Positions 44,884-57,000 of a stretch of DNA of 64,000 nucleotides are shown piece by piece. The stretch spans positions 10,548,185 through 10,612,184 of the forward strand of contig ML660774.1 of the NCBI GenBank assembly GCA_007570785.1, written 5' to 3'. Numbering within the stretch: the stretch's first letter is position 1; each line of letters opens with the position of its first letter. The translations under genes and the position numbers were made by a program. The notes beneath the pieces were generated by a model. The model had not been told where the DNA came from, did no database searches, and saw only the letters and a program-made list of their open reading frames with translations. Source of the DNA: Antilocapra americana (lineage: Eukaryota > Chordata > Mammalia > Artiodactyla > Antilocapridae).

Positions 44884-45505
44884 TTGCTGTTCAGTCACTA
44901 AGTCGTGTCCAACTCTTTCTGACCCCATGGACTGCAGCAGGCCAGGCTCCTCTGTCCTCCACCGTCTCCTGAAGTTTGCTCAAATTCATGTCCATTGAGC
45001 TGGTGATGTTATCCAACAATCTCATCTTCTGCCATCCCCTTCTCCTTTTTCTCCTCTTGCCTTCTCCTTCTCCTCTCCCTTTCAATCTTTATGACATTAG
45101 GGTCTTTTCCAGTGAGCTGGCTCTTCCCATCAGGTGGCCAAACTATTGGAGCTTCAGCTTCAGCATCAGCCCTTCCAACGAATATTAAGGGTTGATTTCC
45201 TTTAGGGTTGACTGGTTTGACCTCCTTGTAATCCAAAGGATTCTCAAGAGTCCTCTCTAGCACCACAATTGAAAAGCTGAAGAAAACAATTATTCAGCTC
45301 AGCCTTCTTTATGGTCCAGCTCCCACATCTGTATATGACTACTGGAAAAACCATAGCTTTGACTATACAGACTTTTGTCAGCAAAGTGATGTCTCTGCTT
45401 TTTAATACATTGTCTAGGTTTGTCATAGCTATCCTTCCAAGGAGTAAGTGTCTTTTAATTTCATGGCTGCAGTCACCATCAGCAGTGATTTTGGAGCCCA
45501 AGGAA
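44884..45505 (-). mobile_element. BovB LINE 3' end, antisense
   Basis: Reads 'gttcagtcactaagtcgtgt', 'ctcatcttctgccatcccct', 'ttcagcttcagcatcagccc', 'tcatggctgcagtcaccatc'. The minus-strand frame at 45244-45501 is a fragment of the BovB reverse-transcriptase C-terminal part (includes GDCSHEIKRHLLLGR and YRCGSWTIKKAE). A small insertion near 45278 breaks the frame. It faces two sense BovB pieces just downstream. Confidence 0.94.
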
Positions 45506-45575
45506 ATGTTTATTACATATTAATCCTTAATAAGTGCTTTATATTATTATTAACTACGGGTATTTTAATTATCAT

Positions 45576-45894
45576 ATTGATCCTAAAGGAAATCAATCCT
45601 GAATAGTCATTGGAAGGACTGATGCTGAAGCTGAAACTCCAATACTTTGGCCACATGATGCGAAGAACCGACTCACTGGAAAAGACTCTGATGCTGGGAA
45701 AGATTGAAGGCAGGAAGAAAAGGGGACGATAGAGAATGAGATGGTTGGATGGCATCACTGACTCACTGGACATGAGTTTGAGTAGGCTCTGAGGGTTGGT
45801 GATGGACAAGGAAGTCTGGCATGCCGCAGTCCATTGGGTTGCAAAGAGTTGGACACGACTGAGCAACTCAACTGAACTGAACTGAACTGAAGGA
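45576..45894 (+). mobile_element. BovB LINE 3' end, sense, with 15-bp target duplication
   Basis: 'cctaaaggaaatcaatcctg' to a (CTGAA)n-like end 'ctgaactgaactgaactga'. TATTTTAATTATCAT is at 45561-45575 and 45895-45909, giving exact borders. Confidence 0.96.
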
Positions 45895-46059
45895 TATTTT
45901 AATTATCATTTTATAGATTGCTAATAGACTGACTACACTTAAATCCCACTTACTTAGTGGGTAATTTTCGACAATTTTATTATGTGCAAAATTAAAACAA
46001 TCATAAACCTCAGAGGGCCTGAGATATACATATACTTATGACAAATGTAGATGTTATGT

Positions 46060-46545
46060 TAAAAATCAGAGACATTACTTTGCCAACAAAGGTCCATATA
46101 GTTAAAGCTATGGTTTTTTCAGTAGTTATGTATTGATGTAAGAGTTAGACCATAAAGAAGGCTGAGCACTGAAGGATTGATACTTTTAAACTGTGATGTT
46201 GGAAAAGAATCTTGAGAGTCCTTTGGACCGTAAGGAGAACCAATCAGTCAATCCTAAAGGAAATCAGTCCTGAATATTCATTGGAAGGACTGATGTTGAA
46301 GCTGAAACTCCAATACTTTGGCCACCTGATGCAAAGAGCGGACTCACTACAAAAGACCCTCATGCTGGGAAAGATTGAAGGCAGGAGGAGAAGGGGACGC
46401 TAGAGAATGAGATGGTTGGATGGCATCACCAACTCAATGGATACAAGTTTGGGCAAGTTCCATGAGATGGTGAAGGACAGAGAAGCCTGGCGTGTTGCAG
46501 TCCATGAGGTCACAAAGAGTTGGACACAACAGAGCGACTGAACAA
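46060..46545 (+). mobile_element. BovB LINE 3' end, sense
   Basis: About 480 bp: 'actttgccaacaaaggtcca', 'aagaaggctgagcactgaag', 'aatattcattggaaggactg', 'gttggacacaacagagcgac', ending 'ctgaacaacaa'. The 63-codon frame 46212-46403 is BovB-derived (YFGHLMQRADSLQKT). Confidence 0.93.
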
Positions 46546-46640
46546 CAAAATACATATATATGCGTACCTAAAGGTATACACATATATACATATATATTGA
46601 GATATGTATGCATATTTCTATATGTCATATACCTATATAT
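46546..46640. repeat. Degenerate (TA/CA) simple repeat
   Basis: Mixed ATATAC/CATATA units following the BovB tail. The antisense 64-codon frame ends in BovB and is an artefact. Confidence 0.7.
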
Positions 46641-48787
46641 CTTTGAAAACTCCTGGCAATAAGAGGTATTATATAAATGTTAGCTAATATCTGAAAATAA
46701 AGATATACTTTTATCACTAAAAATATTATTAAAACCATAATTATATATCAAACCCCTACCACAAACTTAAAAAATTAATTAGTTAATTAATGATAATTAT
46801 AGTAATAAAGTAGACAATTTAGCTTATCATTCCCTGAAGCAGGACCTTAGCTTTCATATTTTTATCCACAGGTAAATGCGTCAGAAATTAAAATACAGAT
46901 TTATGTCTAAATAATTTCTTACGTTCAGTAGCAAATCTTTCCCCAGACTATTGACAGGTATTAATTAAGAGCACAGGACAAAAATGATTTCTTTAGACTT
47001 AGCCCATGTTTAAATTCTGGTTGATTAGAGTGCTGACAATTTAATCCTCCTCTGCAGGTTGTATGGAAATCCAGTGCAAACCTTAGGATTAGAAAGACAG
47101 AGTAACTGATTGTCTGTGCTAACCACAAACCCCTGCCCTCAGGGAAAATGTGTCTCTTCTTTGTGAGAAATACTATACGCCTAAATAACCATTAGCATAA
47201 GAAATATCCCATCAGATTTTATTAACCCTGTGAGATTCTGGAAGGCCTTTACTAACATCAGTGAGAACCATGGTGCCAGTCTTTGACACAACTCTGAACC
47301 AGAAAGTAGAGGATAAGGAGGTAAAAGCCTTAACCCTGGAAGTCAAATCAAAATGCTCATTCCAGTGGGGTGAGATGCTGGAAGTTAACCACCATGCCTA
47401 AACTCCCCTGCTGAATTCAGCCTGAGAATTCCAAGAACTCAAACCCGGAAATGGCTGAGTTTCTTCCATTGCTTTCTGTGAGTAAAATGTTAAATCTTTC
47501 TTTGTTTGGCTTTTTAACTTTTCACCTGGAGGAAATCTAAGCTGTTTCAGAAACAGTTATTTCTGGTAACAAGAACCTAAAATAGATCTACTTTGAATTT
47601 CTGGAGCATTGTTACTATCTGGAGTATAGATTATACTTGTGGACACTTTTAAATATGTGTTCCTCCTTTTACATATAAGCCAGAGTCTATCATGTAATTG
47701 CTTTACTTTAGCAATTGTTAAATGCATAATATTTGCTGCCCAGATCTAAGGCTTTTATGTTTTACTCTATACTATATAAATTTCTTAAGCCTAATACGTA
47801 ATCATCAAGAAGAATGTATCGCAACAACTAAATGTATTTCTTTCAAAACTAATTCAATTACCTTACTTTTAACCATTTGATAAATTTCCTGATTTAATTT
47901 TGAGCTAAAAAGTTCTCTTCAAGCATACTAAACTAAGTACGTGCTTGAAAGCGTCTATTTTGAAGTAAAGTTTTCTGGTAATTTTTAAAATGCTGAATAA
48001 TGATGGAAGATACAAAATAAAAACAGCTCAGCCTAAGACACTAAGAAACCAAAATGACTTCTCTTATGTTTCCCTAAAATACAATCAAGATATCATCACG
48101 TCCAAAAGCATCAGCAAGAATTCTAAGATTTTAAAAGCATAACCATCCCAAATTCAGATATGATAATAGTGATAGTTCAGATAGGTAGGTGAGAGGCAGA
48201 GGATAGATAGTTAGATAGATAAAGCGATGGTTAACTAGATTTACTGACAAGAAGTGGCACCACAGAACAGACTCAGGAACCGTTTTCAGGCCAGACCTTC
48301 TTCAACCATTGGAGCTTTCCAGGTCACCCTTATATGTGCAAAAATGGGCACAGAGAAGCCTTCCTCATTAGATCCCTGGGTTTCTGGGAGGATTACAAAT
48401 ACCGAGATGGTACAAATTGGCTCTGGGTTTTCTAATTCATGTTAGTTCACATTTCTATATGGGAAATAGTAAGTGATCAGAGACAGAAATAGTTCCTTTT
48501 AAAAACCTAGTTTTCCCATTGAAATTATTTGAATGAAGCTGAAGAACTAGCTTGTATTGAGCATCCAGGTTAGCATTAAATCTGGAAAAACACTGGTAAG
48601 ATTTGGAGTCTGAATTAAGATACCCGAAGCAGAAAAGCACAGGCCAATGAGTGATCTGAGTATAGAAGCTGGCCATGAGAAACCAGGCAAGGAATAAAAT
48701 TCTATGGGGAGCCTGAAAATATCATATCTGCGCATTTTTGCACATCTCAAAATACAACATATTTGCCCAGGAGCCCTGTAAGGCCAA
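46641..48787. other. Unique non-coding stretch
   Basis: About 2.1 kb, no gene or clear interspersed repeat. A short GATA-rich simple repeat lies at 48202-48225. Frames of 62-73 codons (48254, 48455, 48547) have no domain. Confidence 0.5.
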
Positions 48788-48798
48788 GGAAAACTATG

Positions 48799-48989
48799 TG
48801 CTCAGTCATGTCCATCTCTTTTTTGACCCCATGGACTGTAACCCTCCAGGCTCCTCTGTCCATGGGATGTCCCAGGCAAGAATACTGGAGTGGGTTGCCA
48901 CTTCCTCCTCCAGGGGATCTTCCTGACCCAGGGATCGAACCTGAGTCTCCTACACTGGCAGGTGGATTCTTTACCACTAGTGCCACCTG
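48799..48989 (-). mobile_element. Bov-tA SINE, antisense, with 11-bp target duplication
   Basis: 'tgctcagtcatgtccatctc' to 'ctttaccactagtgccacct'. GGAAAACTATG is found at 48788-48798 and 48990-49000. Frames on both strands (62-86 codons) translate the SINE. Confidence 0.95.
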
Positions 48990-49000
48990 GGAAAACTATG

Positions 49001-50640
49001 CTGCTCAATAAAGTGAAGCCAGTTCTTAGGGCGAGAGAGCAGGAGAAGCAGAAAATAGTCATTGCTACTTCACAAGCGTGGAAACCTGTTGGTTGCCATT
49101 GTAATTAGAGTTTTCATATGTGGCATTTCAAGAAAACTGAGAGTAGAAGTTACTCATTTGTATGCAGGGTGAGGACTTGCCCCTCTGTGATTCTACTGCA
49201 TCACATGCATCTGGCATAAGATTTAGTTTTATGCAGGAGGAATGTTCTATTTTCGAAAAATGATCCCTCACTTTTATATAGCACTTTAGAGTTTATAAAG
49301 ATCATTGACATTCATGATTATATGTTGTGGTAGACAGCAGTTTTAACAATAGCCTTAAGATGATTGGATTGCAAATGGAAGAAAATCCACCTCAAGTAAA
49401 TAGAAAGTTATGTAATTATGCCAGAAACAGGGAGTTTCTAATTTCAGGCAGAGGTGGCTTCCAATGCTAAATAATGGCACCAGGATATAGTCCCTCTACC
49501 TCCCGGTCTCCGTGTCTTGTCTCTCTTTTCTCTCCACTGTGTTTACTCCCAGTTACCTTCTCCCTGTGTGATAGCAAGCAGGGTCACCAACAGCGGGGGC
49601 TACCAGTCTTCCTACTTATTAAACCTACCTCGGAAGTGTAAGAAAACACCTTTTTCCTGAGAGCTACAGTAAGAGTCCAAGGTGTGGTCAGCCCGGGGTT
49701 GTGAATCCATCCCCAACCCATCTCTGTGGCCAGGGCTACGTGGATTTCCTGTTGGTCAAAAGTGGAGGTCAGCTCCACCCAACCCACAGAGACTGAAAAT
49801 GAGAAAGACTTGATAGCTGAAAAGCAAAGAAGGGATGCTGGGCAGGCAGTAGAACAGATGTCCACTATAAAATTATAACGATCTTTTTCACACACGAGGT
49901 TAAGAGGCTTGATCAATATTACACAGAAAACCTAGGTTTTTGACTGGCTAAGACGATGCCTAATTCCAAACCCATTCACTAGCCTACTGCTAGTAAAGAA
50001 GTTAAATACCTGCTTCTCTGTCCTCTCTTGGAACTAGGCATAGCTTCTCGCACTTCTGGTCAATACAGATGAGCTTACTCTTCCAGGGAAACGTTTGCAT
50101 TCTTGATACCAGGGGCAGGCAAAATAGGGGATATCCTGTCTCCTTCCTCCTGTCTTTACTGAAGACATGAGACCTGGAGGTGCAGCATCACAAACTCAGT
50201 TTTGAAGAAAGGAGTCAAGCCAACACACTTGAAACAGAATATCAATCTAGAAGAAAGCTGGGTTTTAGTAGCATCATCAAGGCACTCCTAATCCTGAAAT
50301 GCCAGTCTGAACTTCTTGTGATAGATCATTAAATGATTTTATAGGCATTTTAGGCCACTTCTAGGTGAAATTCTGGTTTTTGTTTGTTTTTAGTAAAAGC
50401 ATTCCTGATATATATTAATACCGATAGCTGATCTATAATTAGGAAACTGATACCTAGGGTATCATAAAATTGTGTCTTTTTATTTGTTGGAGACTTAAAC
50501 TCTTTCAAAGGAGTTCCAAGTTCTTAGATGAATTCTCACAGTAACTCCCATGGACTAACTATATTACCTGCCTTAAATGCTTATTGTGAAGGTGAAATTG
50601 CATTTTTTTAGAATGGCTTAAAAACCACAGAGATCTTTAC
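49001..50640. other. Mostly unique non-coding stretch with MIR remnants
   Basis: No gene. A MIR-like piece in antisense is likely at 49873-49985 ('cacacgaggttaagaggctt', 'attacacagaaaacctagg', 'ccaaacccattcactagc'), and 49262-49330 may hold another. The 110-codon antisense frame 49584-49916 has no recognisable domain. Confidence 0.45.
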
Positions 50641-50652
50641 AAAAGAAAAGTG

Positions 50653-51687
50653 TCTTCTTTGGAGAAACGTCTGTTCAATTCTTTGGCCCACTTTTTGATT
50701 GGGTTGTTTATTTTCCTAGAATGGAGCTGCAGGAGTTGCTTGTATATTTTTGAGATTAATTGTTTGTCCGTTGCTTCATTGGCTATTATTTTCTCCCATT
50801 CTGAAGGCTGTCTTTTCACCTTGCTTATAGTTTCCTTTGCAGTGCAGAAGCTTTTAATTTTAATTAGGTCCCATTTGTTTATTCGTCTTTTATTTCCAAT
50901 ATTCTGGGAGGTGGGTCATGTAGGATCCTGCTTTGGTTGATGTCAGAGAGTGTTTTCCCAATGTTATCCTCTAGGAGTTTTATAGTTTCTGCTCTTATGC
51001 TTATATCTTTGATCCATTTTGAATTTATCTTTGTGTATGGTGTTAGAAAGTGTTCTAGTTTCATTCTTTTACAAGTGGCTATCCAGTTTTCCCAGCACCA
51101 CTTGTTAAAGAGGTTGTCTTTTCTCCATTGTATATTCTTGCCTCCTTTGTCAAAGATAAGGTGTCCATAGATGCGTGCATTTATCTCTGGGCTTTCTATT
51201 CTGTTCCATTGATCTATGTTTCTGTCTTTGTGCCAGTACCATACTGTCTTAATGACTGTGGATTTGTAGTATAGCTTAAAGTCAGGTAAGTTGATTCCTC
51301 CAGTTCCATTCTTCTTTCTCAAGATTGCTTTGGCTATACGAGGTTTTTTTGTATTTCCATACAAATTATGAAATTATTTGTTCTAATTCTCTAAAAAAGA
51401 CCTCTGGTAGCTTGATAGGAATTGCATTGAATCTATAGATTGCTTTGGGTAGTATACTCATTTTCACTATATTGATTCTTCCAATCCACGAACACGGCAC
51501 ATTTCTCCATCTGTTTGTGTCCTCTTTGATTTCTTTCATCAGTGTTTTATAGTTTTCTATATACAAGTCTTTTGTTTCTTTAGGTAGAAATACTCCTAAG
51601 TATTTTATTCTTTTTGATTCGATGGTGAATGGAATTGTTTCCATAATTTCTTTTTCTGTTTTTTCATTGTTAGTGTATAGAAATGTT
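50653..51687 (-). mobile_element. Young L1, 5' part inverted by twin priming
   Basis: About 1.03 kb of L1 ORF2 in antisense, from a [14 protein letters not shown] part at the right to an FSKED-coding part at the left. Minus-strand frames at 51366-51722 and 50879-51364 are the same ORF2 broken by a CAA-to-TAA stop near 51368 and by one extra A in a run of seven (51339-51352). The 17-base L1 segment 'tttctccaaagaagaca' is present both here (rc of 50652-50668) and at the start of the sense part. Confidence 0.94.
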
Positions 51688-52575
51688 TCTCCAAAGAAGA
51701 CATAAAAATGGCTAACAAACACATGAAAAGATGCTCAACATCACTCATTATCAGAGAAATGCAAATCAAAACCACAATGAGATATCACTTTACACCACTC
51801 AGAATGGCTGCAATCCAAAAATCCACAAGTAATAAATGCTGGAGAGGATGTGGAGAAAAGGGAACTCTCTTACACTGTTGGTGGGATTGCAAACTAGTAC
51901 AGCCTCTATGGAAAACAGTGTGGAGGTTCCTTAAAAAACTGCAAATAGTCCTGCCATATGACCCAGCAATCCCACTGTTGGGCATATATACCGAGGAAAC
52001 CAGAATTGAAAGAGACACGTGTACCCCAATGTTCATCGCTGCATTGTTTACAATAGCCAGGACATGGAACCAACCTAGATGCCCATCAATTGATGAATGG
52101 ATAAGAAAGCAGTGGTACATATACACAATGGAATATTACTCAGCATTAAGGAAAAATTCATTTGAAGCAATTCTACTCAGATGGACGAAACTGGAGCCCA
52201 TTATCCAGAGTGAAGTAAGCCAGAAGCAAAAACAACAATACAGTATATTAACGCATATATATGGAATTTAGAAAGACGGTAACAAGAACCCAGCATGCGA
52301 GACAGCAAAAGGAACGCAGATGTATAGAATAGACTCAGGGCCTCTGTGGATGAGGGAAAGGGTGGGATGATATGGGAGAATGGCATTGAAACATGTTAAT
52401 TATCATATGTCTAAGCAATAGCCGGCCCAGGATTGATGCTTGGGACTGGTGCAACGAGATTTCCCGGGGGGAGGAAGGTGGGAGGGGGGCTCTGGAGGGG
52501 GAGCATATGTAAACCCATGGTGATATCATGTCATTGTTTGGCAAAACTAATAAAAAAAATGTTTAATTAAAAAAA
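51684..52575 (+). mobile_element. Young L1, 3' part in sense
   Basis: Begins 'tttctccaaagaagacataa' and runs through the end of ORF2, the 3' UTR with a G-rich run (52466-52501), 'aaaactaataaaaaaaatg' and the A-tail. Together with the inverted part it forms a single insertion of about 1.9 kb. Confidence 0.95.
51708..52271 (+). pseudogene. L1 ORF2 C-terminus, uninterrupted fragment
   Basis: A 187-codon open stretch of the ORF2 C-terminal end with no stop before the natural one. It carries the cysteine segment [34 protein letters not shown] and [13 protein letters not shown]. The W-W pair that is W-stop in the 30.7-kb copy is intact here. It is not a functional gene: there is no start of ORF2, endonuclease or RT core. 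Confidence 0.93.
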
Positions 52576-52587
52576 AAAAGAAAAGTG

Positions 52588-54882
52588 GTCTTATTACAAG
52601 AACCATCTGTAACATCTTTCAATTTAAGAGGATATTAGAGGATATAAAAAATAATTTTGTGGCTACCTAAATTAAACAATGTTTGATAACATCCAGAAAT
52701 TCCTTGTTGTGATTTAATTCCAGGAATTTTAGATAGAATTTATATGCACCAGGAAATCATTAGCCATTTCAATTTTACCTCGCATATTTTTAAATGGTTT
52801 AATGTGAATAAGCATTTAAATAAAAACAAGAAAAAGGCACAACAGGGTGACCAACCCTGTATTTCCCAGGTCTGTACCAGTGTTAACACGAAAAGTCTCA
52901 TATCCTGGAAATCCTTGATTCCCTGTTGGTTGCCCCCACTATGACCCTACTAATTTTGTTATCTTTCGGTCTTTTCAGTTATGTTGACTTTCACTGTCTC
53001 TAAGGGTAAAGGTCTAATAACTTAATTTATGGGCATATCTCCCTTTATTGCTTTTCATTTTATTATTCTTTGCAGGCAATTCATTTTTAACAAATTGAAG
53101 GTCCATGGCAACTCTGCGTTGAAGAAGTCTGCTGGTATAATTTTTCCCACAGCATTTGCTCACTTTGTCTCTCTGTTCACATTTTGGTAATTCTTGGAAT
53201 ATTTCAAATCCTCCACTATCAAAAAGGTTACAACTCACAGAAGGTACAACTCACAAATAATATATTTTTTAGCAATAAAACTATTTGTAATTAAGATAGG
53301 TACATTGTTTTCTAAGACATAATACTACTGCATACTTAATAGATTATAATGTAGTGTAAATATAACTTTTAAATATGCTGGGAAACTCACATTAGTGAAA
53401 GATATTTGCATTAGTGTGGTGTCTGGAACTGAACCCTAACAATCTCTGTGGTATGTCTCCATTCATTCACTCAACAAGCATTTGTGAGGCAGCTCATCAA
53501 TATGGCAGGCTCCATGGAGCTCACATCCAAAGAGTTCATAAACCTGGTGGTGAGACTTGACTTCAACTATAATTGAATCACTATAATACCACTTCAGACT
53601 GACCCTAGCAAATTTGTTTATTAACATCTACGGAGTTATGTATCTTTTGAAAATATCTGTTTTCTCCAGCAATAGGCAGCAGGTAGGAACTATTTTTCTT
53701 TTAACCAGGTCAAAAGTTGAAGACAAGTTGCAGACCAATCCTGCTGCAAATTCAAACATTTAAAAGCAAAGGGGCTTCAAAATAGCCATGCACTTAAAAT
53801 AAAGAAAAGAGTCAGTGAGGTCCTGCTATCTGCCCTAGCCACTCTGAGAAGCACTTGAAATGGGAGGTTTAGTCTAAGAGAATCACAGTTACGTTCTAAT
53901 GACAAGATTGGTAAACCTTTAAGTTAGATTAGGCAGGACAGTCCGGACCGGAGTGCGCTGAAAAGACCAAACAGGCATTGAAAACTTTGACTCAACACTA
54001 AGGGTACGACCCTCCTGAATCTGCCAGTACTTCATTCACAAAGGGATAGCAAAGTCCATAAATCTTTTTCTAGCTAGCTATTTATCTTGGGAACTATTCA
54101 TTTAAACAAAGAAAACAAAAACTATTTTGAGTATTCTCTATGCTAATGAAGAAACCCTCTGCTGTGGCATTAGAGTGATACTTGAACTACTTACCATAGC
54201 TACCACTAGAGTATTAAATTCTTACTAAAGTCCTTCAAATACAAACTAACAAGCACTAGAATATGAAATGAATTTAATGCAGACATACACAAGAGGGAGA
54301 GATGTAAAATCTTATGATATTTTGAAAGATATCATCTTGCAGCAAATATGAGAGATACCTAGAGGTTATTCTTTTAAAATATAGAGGTAATATATATATT
54401 ACCAAACAAAATACTTGGGTGTCTCAAGAACTTGACAAGGTGACCTGTGAGTGAGGTCTTAAAAGATGAACAAAAGAGTTTGCAAAATTAAGGGAGGAAA
54501 AGTGATTTTAGGCAGATGAGATAGCACTGTGCAAAAGTATCTATATGAAAGAGCTTGATACCATGGGAAACAAGGATGTTTTAAACAAGTTAAAAATCTC
54601 AAGAGTGGTATATTCTCATTCAGAAATGTACTGAAAAGAAGACTGGAGTACCAAGATGGTGGCAGGATTTGCAGGTCACACTAAGCATTTTGGACCATCC
54701 ACTCTAAGTTCTGAGATGATAATGGAGTTTTTTAGATAGTAGAGTGAATTGTTGCTTAATTAGCAATAAGAAGAATAGATAGAAGAGGGAAGAGGGGTCA
54801 GGAAAACCAATCAAAAGCAAGGAATGATGTCCAATTGAACTTAGATCTCTCTCAAAATTTATTCATCTATTTAAAACCCAGA
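52588..54882. other. Unique non-coding stretch
   Basis: About 2.3 kb with no gene. A short ancient-repeat-like piece is possible at 53455-53540 ('cattcactcaacaagcattt'). Frames of 66-74 codons (52744, 53014) have no domain. Confidence 0.5.
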
Positions 54883-55537
54883 TCAGTTCAGTTCAGTTCA
54901 ATCACTTAGTCATGTCCAACTCTTTGCAACCCCATGGACTGCAACACACCAGCCTTCCCTGTCCATCACCAACTCCCAGAACTTACTCAAACTCATGTCC
55001 ATTGAGTCAGTGATGCCATCCAACCATCTCATCCTCTGTCGTCCCCTTCTCCTCCTGCCTTCAATCTTTCCCAGCATCCGGGTCTTTTCAAATAAGTCAG
55101 TTCTTCACATCAGGAGGTCAAAGTATTGGAGTTTCAGCTTCAGCATCAGTCCTTCCAATGAATATTCAGGATTGATTTCCTTTAGGACTGACTGATTGGA
55201 TCTCCTTGCAGTCCAAGGGACTCTCAAGAGTCTTTTCAATACCCCAGTTCAAAGCATCAATTCATCAGTGCTCAGCTTTCTTTATAGTTCAACTCTCACA
55301 TCCATACATAACTACTAGAAAAACCATAGCTTTGACTAGACGGACCTTTGGTAAAGTAATGTCTCTGCTTTTTAACATGCTGTCTAGTTTGGTCATAGCT
55401 TTTCTTCCAAGGAGCAAGCATCTTTTAATTTCATGGCTGCAGTCACCATCTGCAGTAATTTTGGAGACCAAAAAAATAAAGTCTCTCACTGTTTCTTTTG
55501 TTTCCCCATCTATTTGCCATGAAGTGGAAAATTCAAC
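54883..55537 (-). mobile_element. BovB LINE 3' end, antisense
   Basis: 'cagttcagttcagttcaatc' (3' end) at left to 'ccatctatttgccatgaagt' at right, about 655 bp. The minus-strand frame 55289-55573 is BovB polyprotein remnant (KITADGDCSHEIKRCLLLGRK) and reads on into flanking DNA. I found no clean target duplication. Confidence 0.94.
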
Positions 55538-55693
55538 ACCCAACACAGTATTAGTTGAGTCTATACTAGGCACCGTGAGCCTATATTAGGAACCATGAGC
55601 TAGCTAGACACTGAAAAACGGTACTGGTAGAGTCAAAACCTCAGCTTTCACGAACACAATGACCACATCCCTGTTTCCATAAAACAGCTATTT
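55538..55693. other. Non-coding, nothing recognised
   Basis: Short unique spacer between BovB and Bov-A2. It contains a near-duplicate phrase ('accgtgagcctatatta' / 'accatgagctagctag'). Confidence 0.5.
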
Positions 55694-55705
55694 AGTATAA
55701 CTGTA

Positions 55706-55980
55706 GGAGAAGGAGATGGCACCCCACTCCAGTACTCTTGCCTGGAAAACCTCATGGACAAAGGAGCCTGGTAGGCTTCAGTCCATGGGGTCGCTAGGAG
55801 TCGGACACGACTGAGTGACTTCACTTTCACTTTTCACTTTCATGCATTGGGGAAGGAAATGGCAACCCACTCCAGTGTTCTTGCCTAGAGAATCCCAAGG
55901 ATGGGGGAGCCTGGTGGGCTGCCATCTATGGGGTCGCACAGAGTCGGACCCGACTGAAGCGACTTAGCAACAGCAACAGC
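55706..55980 (+). mobile_element. Bov-A2 SINE (dimer), sense, with 12-bp target duplication
   Basis: Two Bov-A units: the first from 'ggagaaggagatggcacccc', the linker 'cacttcactttcacttttc', the second from 'ggggaaggaaatggcaaccc', with a (CAG)n-like end (55968-55980). AGTATAACTGTA flanks it at 55694-55705 and 55981-55992. Few differences from the family pattern suggest a young, bovid-lineage insertion. Confidence 0.96.
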
Positions 55981-55992
55981 AGTATAACTGTA

Positions 55993-57000
55993 AATAAAAC
56001 ACAATGCACTGTCAAAGTATCCCAGATTATATAATATATCACATACTCATCCAACTCATAGAGATTCAGTTCTGGAAACCAGGAGAAAGCCATTACACAA
56101 ATTATAAAAAGCACATCTAAATTAGTATAGTATGTTTAATGAGGACAGTTGCTCTTGAAATAAAGTAGGGAAAGAGCCTAGAATGTGTGTGTGAGAGAGA
56201 GACAGAGAGAGAGTTTTAACAAGGTGAATGTGGATGGAGGCATTCAAAGGAGTGAGCCAGAGACAACTGGAGGGCAGAGTTCCGGGCACAGGGAACGGTT
56301 ATGCAAAGCCTCTGAGCAGAAGCAGGCCTGGTGTATTTGAGGAACAGGGAGGCCTGCATGGCCAGATCACTGCGAGGAAAGGGGAGGATAATAGGATAAG
56401 ATCAGAGAACTAGTGAGAGATAAGACTGTTTTGGCCCTTGAGCCAGACAAGAAATACAGACTCATGTAACTTTTGAATTAGAAAGCCCATCAGAGGCATT
56501 CAGCTAATACCCACCAAGGAGATGATGAGAAATCTAAGAACCTCTGAATGAAGCGAGTTTATACTTACAGGGTTGTATGTTTTTAATTGCATTGTTGTAT
56601 GTCTTACTTTAAAAGTATTGTATCTTATGTTTCCCATGATCATTAAAATGGAATCATTTTAATTAAAATTTTAAGGTAATTAATTACCATAATTTCCCTG
56701 AAAACTCGTATTTATGAAATATGCTTGGCCTTATCCATTATGAAGAAGGCTGACTTTGGCTGGGTTTATGCTCCATACGTAAGCCATAAGAAGGGTGTGA
56801 ACCTGCTCTCTAAGTCGAGAAATAAAGGGCTCAACAAGCAGTGCAGCTTGGAAGGAGAAAGCAGCCACCAGGCTCCAGATGGTTTGGGAACTGGTTGTAA
56901 AAAACAGATCATGTGACAGCCTTGAGCTCAGAATTGCTGATAACCTCTTGTCATATTACCGATCAACACTCTTAGTGTCTCAAAAGACAATTACCTTTTA
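55993..57000. other. Unique non-coding stretch with simple repeats
   Basis: A (TG)n(AG)n simple repeat lies at 56184-56214. Frames of 61-63 codons (56228, 56725) lack domains. No repeat family recognised. Confidence 0.5.

Larger units (their letters stand above)
50641..52587. repeat. Target-site duplication of the rearranged L1
   Basis: AAAAGAAAAGTG stands at 50641-50652 and again at 52576-52587 just after the A-tail. This shows that the inverted part and the sense part were inserted in one event. Confidence 0.88.

Noticed and set aside
49584..49916. 110-codon antisense frame as an exon
   Set aside because: No domain and no supporting splice context that I could defend; the left end overlaps MIR-like sequence.
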